Source of the DNA: Oscillospiraceae bacterium
GTDB lineage: Bacteria; Bacillota; Clostridia; Oscillospirales; Oscillospiraceae
NCBI GenBank assembly: GCA_020025425.1
Contig: JAHHSD010000037.1
Span: forward strand, 1 to 19,211
Direction: 5' to 3'
Length of the DNA: 19,211 nucleotides
Shown here: one piece after another, positions 6,965 through 12,742 of the stretch
Position numbering within the stretch: position 1 is the first letter of the stretch
Layout: each line of letters starts with the position of its first letter
The notes under the pieces: generated by a model
Database searches by the model: none
Seen by the model: the letters and a program-made list of their open reading frames with translations, nothing else
What the model was told of the DNA's origin: nothing
Program-made: the position numbers and the translations under genes

Positions 6965-7846
6965 ATGTCCAAGACCTACCTCAGGCAATTTGTCCTGCCC
7001 AGCCCGGAGCAGGAGGATAAATTCATCGAAAAACTCACCATGACCTGCTTTCAGGGGGTCTACCCCTATAAAATATTCCCCAAAAAGGAGCTCCGGCAGG
7101 TGGAGCTGGCCCCCATCACCATCTTTTACGGCGGGAACGGCTCAGGCAAGACCACTCTGCTCAATCTGATTGGGGAAAAGGCCCATGTCCTGCGCCACTC
7201 CCCCTTCAATGCCAGCGCTTTTTTCACGCAGTATGTGGACAGCTGTCAGCTGAAGGGCGCCGCCCCCCGGAACAGCCAGATCCTGACCAGCGACGACGTC
7301 TTTGACTATCTCCTGGACGTGCGCTGCATGAACCACGGCATTGACATCCGCCGGGAGGAGCTGATGGAGGAATTCACCCAGCGGAAATACGCCCACCACC
7401 AGCTGTGCTCCCTGTCGGAATACGAGGACTGGAAGGAGAGCTGTGATGCCAAGAGCAAATCCAAATCCCAGTTCGTCCGGGACCGGCTGATGAAAAACAT
7501 GGATATGCAGTCCAACGGCGAGAGCGCCATGCGCTATTTTGTGGAGCACATCGAGGAGGACAGCCTCTACCTGCTGGACGAGCCGGAGAACAGCCTGTCC
7601 ATCCAGCGTCAGCTGGAGCTGAGCAAGTTTTTGAGCGACTCGGCCCGATTTTTCGGCTGTCAGTTCATCATGGCCACCCACTCCCCGGTGCTTCTGGCTA
7701 TGGAGAGGGCGCTGATCTACGATCTGGACGAGGTCCCGGTGCAGACCAAGAACTGGACTGAGCTGGAGAATGTGCGGAAATATTTTGACTTCTTCATGGA
7801 GCACCGGGCGGAATTTGCGGATTCCAGAAATGGGGTGACTGAATGA
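6965..7846 (+). CDS. Stand-alone ABC/SMC-type ATPase (COG3910-like predicted ATPase)
   Basis: A soluble P-loop ATPase of 293 residues. Walker A GGNGSGKT is at 56-63, an ABC-signature-like SNGES at 183-187, Walker B LYLLDEPE at 201-208 and the switch histidine H239 in ATHSP. This order, with SxGES and the DEPE-NSLSxQRQ stretch, matches the predicted ATPases grouped as COG3910; the assignment is from memory of the pattern. No membrane segment or nuclease (TOPRIM) domain is fused. The insert between Walker A and the signature (about 65-180) is charged and probably decides the partner. AGGAGG precedes the ATG by 8 nt. The stop overlaps the next start (ATGA), so the small membrane protein downstream is a likely partner. 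The biological role is unknown. Confidence 0.85.
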   Translation: MSKTYLRQFVLPSPEQEDKFIEKLTMTCFQGVYPYKIFPKKELRQVELAPITIFYGGNGSGKTTLLNLIGEKAHVLRHSPFNASAFFTQYVDSCQLKGAAPRNSQILTSDDVFDYLLDVRCMNHGIDIRREELMEEFTQRKYAHHQLCSLSEYEDWKESCDAKSKSKSQFVRDRLMKNMDMQSNGESAMRYFVEHIEEDSLYLLDEPENSLSIQRQLELSKFLSDSARFFGCQFIMATHSPVLLAMERALIYDLDEVPVQTKNWTELENVRKYFDFFMEHRAEFADSRNGVTE

Positions 7847-8055
7847 AAAAAAATCCAAAGATCCTCCCGGTAATCCTTTGGCTTTTCAGTACTGGGATAT
7901 CGAGCATTATTTTAGTGTTAGATTTTTATCATAGGGATTATTCATCAGTGACTTTACACATTGTTTCTGTGGTACTCTTCCTGAGTGCAGCAATCTTGTG
8001 TATAAGGTCTTATATGCAGCAGCGAAAACAACTGAACTCGTCCCGTAAAAGCTAA
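7843..8055 (+). CDS. Small two-helix membrane protein coupled to the ATPase gene
   Basis: A 70-residue protein of unknown family. A basic start (MKKNPK) is followed by a helix at about 8-26 (LPVILWLFSTGISSIILVL), a short charged loop (DFYHRDYSS), a second helix at about 37-54 (LHIVSVVLFLSAAILCI) and a basic tail (RSYMQQRKQLNSSRKS). The ATG overlaps the ATPase stop, which implies translational coupling. Its base composition is much more AT-rich than the neighbouring genes, with codons such as TTA and ATA that are rare around it. This suggests recent gain or relaxed selection. It might anchor the ATPase to the membrane, but that is inference. Confidence 0.65.
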   Translation: MKKNPKILPVILWLFSTGISSIILVLDFYHRDYSSVTLHIVSVVLFLSAAILCIRSYMQQRKQLNSSRKS

Positions 8056-8127
8056 TCCCATTCCGTAAAACAGCCACGACCCGCAGCGTCCTTGCTGTCG
8101 CTGAACCAGTCCAGTCTCAATCAATAT

Positions 8128-8184
8128 AACACCCCCTGTTGTAGTTCTCGTTTTCCTACACAGGGGGTGTTGTTGTATGTTTTT
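8128..8184 (+). terminator. Terminator of the ATPase operon
   Basis: AACACCCCCTGT (8128-8139) pairs perfectly with ACAGGGGGTGTT (8160-8171). The stem extends inwards by GTAG/CTAC with one bulged T. A T-rich run ending TGTTTTT (8178-8184) follows. Confidence 0.75.
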
Positions 8185-8288
8185 GCCGGATCAGTTTCTC
8201 AGTCACTCCGCTCTTCTTTTCCCCACTTCTTCTGTCGTTCGAGTTTCGGGTTTATATCTTTTATCCGATATTCTTTTGACACAGCAAA

Positions 8289-8337
8289 GCACCCCATTTG
8301 TTATTCAGTACATCATACTGTCTAACAAATGGGGTGC
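8289..8337 (-). terminator. Hairpin terminator of the convergent membrane-protein gene
   Basis: A perfect 15-bp inverted repeat GCACCCCATTTGTTA / TAACAAATGGGGTGC (8289-8303, 8323-8337), with an inner CAGTA/TACTG stem. It lies 34 nt beyond the stop of the minus-strand gene ending at 8372. The T tract on that side is imperfect (TTTGCTGTGTC), so termination is likely but not certain. Confidence 0.6.
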
Positions 8338-8371
8338 AGTTCACAATCCTTGCGCCGGAATTTTGATTCTC

Positions 8372-9157
8372 TTACATCATCTTCACGGTGTAGTAGACCA
8401 GCAGGCAGAACAGCCAGGCCACCAGGGCGTAGATGAGATAGTAGGCCACGGTGCCGCCCAGCAGCAGGCCCAGGACCACAGCAGCCACGCTGGCGATCCA
8501 GGTGATGGACAGCATGGTGTAGTTGGCATCAGCGGGCAGGACATGGAAGGTGCGGCCGGAAATGGTCAGCACGCCCTCGTTCTGACGGGTCTTGTTCAGC
8601 AGCAGGGCAGCGGCCACCAGGGCAACGGCCATCACAGCCAGGCTCACATACACGGTCATATCCTGACCCACGCGGTGGCGGATCAGCCACAGGGCCACCA
8701 CACCCAGCCCGCTGAAGCAGGCGGAGTAGAAGAACTCCTTCTGATACAGGTAGTAAATCAGCGCCAGAGCAGCCCAGGCGGGAACCAGCAGGAACAGCAT
8801 CCGGATACCGGAGTCCCGGTAGACAACAATGATGTGGGCACAGAAGCCCAGGGCCGCACAGCCCAGCAGGGCGATCAAAGAGGTGGCCGCGGTGCGGCTG
8901 TTCTTTTTCAGGTTCATCCAGAGCCAGACAGCGCAGGCAATCACACCCACCAGGGCGACGATACGCAGAGCCTTCAGTCCAGTCAGGATCCCGATTGCCA
9001 GATTAACCGAGGCCTGGGTCGTATACACATTGATAAAATACTTATTGACTAACAGCAAAAGCAGCTCCAGCACGATGGCCGCTCCGACCCATACCAGGGC
9101 ACGGTTCAGAGCAATGTCTTCCTGGCGGCGCCGCTCCTCATTCTGATGTTTATCCAT
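8372..9157 (-). CDS. Polytopic membrane protein of unknown function
   Basis: A 261-residue protein with a charged cytoplasmic-looking N-terminus (MDKHQNEERRRQED) and about eight hydrophobic helices. Examples are ALVWVGAAIVLELLLLLV near residues 20-37, MLFLLVPAWAALALIYYLY in the middle, and YYLIYALVAWLFCLLVYYTV at the end. The only larger polar loop (NKTRQNEGVLTISGRTFHVLPADAN, given here in outline) lies before the last two helices. I recognise no family motif and no conserved charged residues inside the helices that would mark a transporter. The ATG at 9155-9157 follows GAGGAGAGAA. It is monocistronic, with a promoter at 9273-9301 and a folded leader between. Confidence 0.78.
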   Translation of the reverse strand: MDKHQNEERRRQEDIALNRALVWVGAAIVLELLLLLVNKYFINVYTTQASVNLAIGILTGLKALRIVALVGVIACAVWLWMNLKKNSRTAATSLIALLGCAALGFCAHIIVVYRDSGIRMLFLLVPAWAALALIYYLYQKEFFYSACFSGLGVVALWLIRHRVGQDMTVYVSLAVMAVALVAAALLLNKTRQNEGVLTISGRTFHVLPADANYTMLSITWIASVAAVVLGLLLGGTVAYYLIYALVAWLFCLLVYYTVKMM

Positions 9158-9266
9158 GCGTCGATTCTCTCCTCACTGCAAGTTGGATGTGGGACCGGTC
9201 AGCATTGACCAAAGCCCATATTTTCAGGCCCTAACCGGTTTTTCGCCCGGAGGGCCATTCAATCAT
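9158..9266 (-). ncRNA. Structured 5' leader, possible cis-regulatory RNA
   Basis: Read on the minus strand, the predicted transcript has a first hairpin GGCCCT-CCGG / CCGG-TT-AGGGCC and a second hairpin GGTCA-ATGC-TGACC. The self-complementary ACCGGT occurs in both, so the two copies can also pair with each other and break both hairpins. That two-state layout is typical of attenuators or riboswitches. It does not match any class I can name. The ribosome site GAGGAGAGAA lies about 35 nt beyond the second hairpin. Confidence 0.4.
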
Positions 9267-9272
9267 TTTAGT

Positions 9273-9301
9273 ATTTTACCAGAAAGGCACCAAGAATGCA
9301 A
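9273..9301 (-). promoter_or_regulatory. Promoter of the membrane-protein gene with leader
   Basis: On the minus strand: TTGCAT (9296-9301), a 17-nt spacer and TAAAAT (9273-9278). The start site would be near 9266. It is divergent from the thiI promoter within the gene-free stretch 9158-9485. Confidence 0.6.
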
Positions 9302-9412
9302 CACAAAATATAAAATTTGACGCTTATTTTTCTTTTATACGCTATAAAGCAGCAGAATGTGAAAAAAAGCTGAAGAAAATCTTTTGCCGGCCCCATCCCG
9401 GCAGAAATCCTG

Positions 9413-9441
9413 TGGACAATTTTGACAGGACTTATTATAAT
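9413..9441 (+). promoter_or_regulatory. Promoter of thiI
   Basis: TGGACA (9413-9418), a 17-nt spacer and a perfect TATAAT (9436-9441). A TTGACA at 9422-9427 is too close to this -10 to be its partner. The -35 hexamer is the same as at nrdD. Confidence 0.65.
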
Positions 9442-9485
9442 GGTATCCAGCATATTGTGATTGATCGGAAAGGTACGAGATAACT

Positions 9486-10655
9486 ATGAATGAAATCATT
9501 TTGATCAAGCTGGGCGAGCTGGTGCTCAAGGGATTGAACCGCCGCAGCTTCGAGGATAAGCTCCAGGCCAACATCCACCGCCGCCTGCACACCTTCGGAC
9601 AGTTCCGGGTCTACACCCGCCAGTCCGCCACCTATGTGGAGCCCAAGGATGACAGCTGCGACGTGCTGGGGGCCTACGAGGCGCTGAAAAACGTGTTCGG
9701 CATCGCCGGACTGTCCCTGGCCCGCCCCTGCGAGAAGGACAAGGACGCCATCCTGGCCACGGTCAAGGAGTTTTTGGGCGACCAGCTCAGCCGGGCCCAT
9801 ACCTTTAAGGTAGAGACCAAGCGGGCGGACAAGACCTTCCCCATGACCTCCATCCAGCTCAGCCAGTATGTGGGCGGCCTGCTGGACGACGCCTATGAGA
9901 ACCTCCAGGTGGACGTCCACAACCCCGAGTTCACCGTCCACGTGGAGGTCCGGGACTACGCCGCCTATGTCCACGCCGACGCCGAGCCCGGCGCTGGCGG
10001 ACTGCCTGTGGGCATCAACGGCCGGGCGGTCTCCCTGCTCTCCGGCGGAATCGACTCCCCCGTGTCCTCCTATATGATCGCCAAGCGGGGCGTGGCCCTG
10101 GACATGGTCCACTTCTTCTCCTACCCCTACACCTCCCCCGAGGCCAAGGACAAGGTGCTGGAGCTGGCCCGGCTGCTCACCGCCTATACCGGACGGCTCA
10201 CCGTCCATGTGGTCCCCTTCACCGCCATCCAGGAGGAGCTGCGCCGCTCCTGCCCCGAGGAGCTGTTCACCATTGTCATGCGCCGCTTTATGATGCGCAT
10301 TTCTCAGGAGGTGGCCAAGCGCTGCGGCGCCAAGGCCCTGGTCACCGGCGAGTGCCTGGGTCAGGTGGCCAGCCAGACCATGGAGGCCATGATGGTCACC
10401 GGCGGTGTGGTGGAGCTGCCCGTCCTGCGCCCCGTGGTGGGCATGGACAAGGAGGAGATCGTCCAGATCGCCCGGAAGATCGGCACCTACGACACCTCCA
10501 TCCTGCCCTATGAGGACTGCTGCACCGTCTTTACCCCCCGCCATCCCCGTCTGCGCCCCACCCTGGCCGAGGTGGAGCGGGCCGAGGCCAAGCTGGACAT
10601 CGACGCCATGGTCCAGGCCGCCGTGGACGGCATCGAGCGGGTGCAGGTCCAGTAA
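9486..10655 (+). CDS. thiI: tRNA 4-thiouridine synthetase ThiI (without rhodanese domain)
   Basis: Cytoplasmic sulfurtransferase that makes 4-thiouridine at position 8 of tRNA, and in some bacteria delivers sulfur for the thiamine thiazole ring. It has 389 residues. The N-terminus MNEIILIKLGELVLKGLNR opens the ferredoxin-like and THUMP RNA-binding region (to about 170). The PP-loop SGGIDSP is at 186-192. C345 and C346 (YEDCCTVF) lie where the conserved sulfur-handling cysteine of the family is expected. The protein ends without the rhodanese domain found in enterobacteria, which is the common Gram-positive form and needs a dedicated cysteine desulfurase. None is in this window. cinA follows after 60 nt, probably in the same transcript. 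Confidence 0.96.
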   Translation: MNEIILIKLGELVLKGLNRRSFEDKLQANIHRRLHTFGQFRVYTRQSATYVEPKDDSCDVLGAYEALKNVFGIAGLSLARPCEKDKDAILATVKEFLGDQLSRAHTFKVETKRADKTFPMTSIQLSQYVGGLLDDAYENLQVDVHNPEFTVHVEVRDYAAYVHADAEPGAGGLPVGINGRAVSLLSGGIDSPVSSYMIAKRGVALDMVHFFSYPYTSPEAKDKVLELARLLTAYTGRLTVHVVPFTAIQEELRRSCPEELFTIVMRRFMMRISQEVAKRCGAKALVTGECLGQVASQTMEAMMVTGGVVELPVLRPVVGMDKEEIVQIARKIGTYDTSILPYEDCCTVFTPRHPRLRPTLAEVERAEAKLDIDAMVQAAVDGIERVQVQ

Positions 10656-10715
10656 CCGAATTTCCCCGTCAAACCCAGATTTCATCTGATTTTATATTGT
10701 TTGGAGGTCCTTTGC

Positions 10716-11975
10716 ATGTCTCATCGCGTTGAAATCCTGTCCGTAGGTACCGAGCTGCTGCTGGGCAACGTGGTCAACCTGGACGCCCAGATCCTGTCCC
10801 AGGGGCTGAGCGAGCTGGGTCTGAACGTCTATTGGCACACCGTGGTCGGGGACAACCCCCAGCGTGCCAGAGAGGCGGTGGCCCTGGCCAAGGAGCGGGC
10901 CGATATCATCATCACCACCGGCGGTCTCGGCCCCACCTGTGACGACCTGACCAAGAACGTGCTGGCCGAGGCCTTCGGGAAGAAGCTGGTCTTTGACCAG
11001 GAATCTGCCGACCGCTGCCGGGCCTACTTCGAGCGTCTGGGCCGTGTGATGACGGACAACAACCTCCAGCAGGCCATGCTGCCCGAGGGCTGCACCATCC
11101 TGCAAAACGACTGGGGCACCGCCCCCGGCTGCGCCTTCGAGGCCGACGGGGTCCACGTCATCATGCTCCCCGGTCCCCCCAGTGAGTGCCGCCCCATGTT
11201 CCGCTATCGGGCCGCGCCCTATCTCCAGCAGCTCAGTGAGGGCATCATCGCCTCCCACACCCTGAAGCTCTTCGGCATCGGCGAGTCCACCATGGAGGCC
11301 CAGCTGCGGGAGCAGATGAACGAGATGGAGAATCCCACCCTGGCCCCCTACGCCAAGGAGGGCGAGTGTGAGCTGCGGGTCACCGCCAAGGCGGCCACCG
11401 ATGAGGAGGCCCAGAAGCTGCTCAAGCCCACTGTGGAGCAGCTCAAAGCCCTCTTTGGCTCCAAGATCTACGGCATCGACGTGTCCTCCCTGGAGGAGGT
11501 GGTCCTGGACCTGCTGAAGGAGAAGGGCCTGACCCTGGGCTGCGCCGAGAGCTGCACCGGCGGCCTGGTGGCCAAGCGGATGACCGACCTGCCCGGCTCC
11601 TCCCAGGTGTTTAAGGGCGGCATCGTGTCCTACACCAACGAGGTGAAGGCCGGCGTGCTGGGCGTGCCCCAGGCCATGCTGGAGGAGCACAGCGCCGTCT
11701 CCGCCCCCGTGGCCCAGGCCATGGCAGAGGGGGCCCGCCGGGTACTGGGCTGCGACCTGGCTGTGGCCACCACCGGCGTGGCCGGCCCGGACAGGGACGA
11801 CCGGGGCCATGAGGTGGGCACCATGTTCGTGGCCATCGCCACCTCGGAGGGCAGCTATGTGCGCGCCCTGACCCTGGGCAACCGGCCCATGCGTCAGCGT
11901 CTGCGCACCCAGACCACCCATCACGCCTTCGATCTTCTCCGCCGGTATCTCACCGGCCTCCCCTACGAGGAATAA
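10716..11975 (+). CDS. cinA: CinA family nicotinamide-nucleotide amidohydrolase
   Basis: A 419-residue two-domain protein. The N-terminal domain (about 1-170) has the molybdopterin-binding fold (COG1058-like), with SVGTELLLG at 9-17 and TGGLGPTCDD at 68-77; homologues hydrolyse ADP-ribose. The C-terminal domain carries AESCTGG at 277-283, the active-site motif of NMN deamidase (PncC), which recycles the NMN made by DNA ligase. The name comes from competence-induced expression in streptococci. The ATG at 10716 is chosen over a TTG at 10701 because the GGAGG at 10703-10707 would otherwise lie inside the gene. It follows thiI and ends in a strong terminator. I see no competence genes nearby, so an NAD-salvage role is more likely here. 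Confidence 0.95.
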   Translation: MSHRVEILSVGTELLLGNVVNLDAQILSQGLSELGLNVYWHTVVGDNPQRAREAVALAKERADIIITTGGLGPTCDDLTKNVLAEAFGKKLVFDQESADRCRAYFERLGRVMTDNNLQQAMLPEGCTILQNDWGTAPGCAFEADGVHVIMLPGPPSECRPMFRYRAAPYLQQLSEGIIASHTLKLFGIGESTMEAQLREQMNEMENPTLAPYAKEGECELRVTAKAATDEEAQKLLKPTVEQLKALFGSKIYGIDVSSLEEVVLDLLKEKGLTLGCAESCTGGLVAKRMTDLPGSSQVFKGGIVSYTNEVKAGVLGVPQAMLEEHSAVSAPVAQAMAEGARRVLGCDLAVATTGVAGPDRDDRGHEVGTMFVAIATSEGSYVRALTLGNRPMRQRLRTQTTHHAFDLLRRYLTGLPYEE

Positions 11976-11987
11976 GCCCATCCGAAG

Positions 11988-12021
11988 CGGCGGACCACAG
12001 CCTGGTCCGCCGTCTTTTTTT
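11988..12021 (+). terminator. Rho-independent terminator of thiI-cinA
   Basis: CGGCGGACCA (11988-11997) pairs perfectly with TGGTCCGCCG (12003-12012), followed by TCTTTTTTT. Confidence 0.92.
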
Positions 12022-12097
12022 CCACATGGCAGATGAAAAAAGTGGAACTTCCCACAGGAATAGGGCCAGATTTCCCCTTTCTTTTCCCCTTTCTTTA

Positions 12098-12106
12098 TGT
12101 TAAACT
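12098..12106 (+). promoter_or_regulatory. Possible extended -10 promoter of the shikimate-kinase-like gene
   Basis: TGT followed by TAAACT (12101-12106) about 40 nt before the start codon. The upstream stretch is pyrimidine-rich and has no clear -35. Confidence 0.35.
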
Positions 12107-12145
12107 ATATCCTGCATCAGTTTGTACCGCGATAGGAGCATTGCT

Positions 12146-12664
12146 GTGGACAATATCACCTTAATTGGTATGCCCGGTTCTGGAAAAAGCACCGTGGGCG
12201 TACTCCTGGCCAAGGCGCTGGGATATGACTTTTTAGATACTGACCTGCTGATCCAGCAGAGAGAGGGCCAGCTGCTCCAGGACCTTCTGGACCAGCGGGG
12301 CGTGGAGCGGTTTTTGGACGCCGAGGAGGCGGCTGTCCGCTCCGTCCAGTGCAGCCGGACCGTCATCGCCCCCGGCGGCAGCGTGGTCTGCCGCCCCGGC
12401 GCCATTGAGCATCTGCGGGCACTTGGCCCGGTGATCTACCTCTATGTCCCCATGGAGGAGCTGCGCCTCCGGGTCACCAATCTGTCCACCCGGGGCATCG
12501 CCATGGAGCCAGGTCAGGACCTGGCCGACGTGATGGCGGCCCGGGCTCCGCTGTACGAGAAATACGCCGATCTGACGGTGACCCATCTGCCCGGCCAGAG
12601 CCTGGGCGAGACTATGCTGGACGTCAGAGAAAAGCTCCGTGAGCTTGAACGCGGCAGCCGATGA
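12146..12664 (+). CDS. Shikimate kinase-like P-loop kinase (divergent)
   Basis: A 172-residue nucleotide kinase of the shikimate-kinase fold. Walker A GMPGSGKST is at 8-16 and the substrate-side acid motif FLDTD at 29-33, where D33 would contact shikimate. ARAPLYEKYAD is the normal C-terminal motif. Three usual shikimate residues are changed. The FR..E arginine is Leu57 (RFLDAEE). The GGG loop is GGS at 77-79. The RPLL lid is replaced by TRGIAM. It may be a weak or paralogous shikimate kinase, or act on another small alcohol. The GTG at 12146 is preferred over a TTG at 12122 because AGGAG sits 7 nt before it. No other aromatic-pathway gene is nearby; a DEAD-box gene follows after 78 nt. Confidence 0.75.
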   Translation: MDNITLIGMPGSGKSTVGVLLAKALGYDFLDTDLLIQQREGQLLQDLLDQRGVERFLDAEEAAVRSVQCSRTVIAPGGSVVCRPGAIEHLRALGPVIYLYVPMEELRLRVTNLSTRGIAMEPGQDLADVMAARAPLYEKYADLTVTHLPGQSLGETMLDVREKLRELERGSR

Positions 12665-12742
12665 CAACATCCCCAGCCCCCGGGGAACTGGGGGCCGCAG
12701 CGGCCATCTCTGCCGCTGTGCATAGGAAAAAGGAAGAGCTTC

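Larger units (their letters stand above)
8056..8371. other. AT-richer gene-free stretch between convergent genes
   Basis: This 316-bp stretch holds two large inverted repeats, annotated separately, and otherwise pyrimidine-rich DNA on the plus strand (8185-8280) with no supported reading frame or ribosome site. A pair of similar octamers, CCGTAAAA, occurs at 8042-8049 and 8066-8073, at the end of the small gene and just after it. Confidence 0.5.

Noticed and set aside
9422..9441. Perfect TTGACA near the thiI -10
   Set aside because: The spacer to TATAAT is only 8 nt. TGGACA at 9413-9418 gives the proper 17-nt spacing.
10668..10700. Small CAGAT/ATCTG hairpin with a T-rich tail between thiI and cinA
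   Set aside because: The stem is only 5 bp and AT-rich, too weak to call a terminator; the two genes are more likely co-transcribed.
10701..10715. Earlier TTG start for cinA
   Set aside because: The GGAGG ribosome site lies inside this extension, and the conserved N-terminus begins at the ATG at 10716.
12665..12742. GC-rich inverted repeats (CCCCAG/CTGGGG and GGCCGC/GCGGCC) between the kinase and helicase genes
   Set aside because: No T tract follows and short GC dyads are frequent in this composition; not enough to call a terminator or attenuator.
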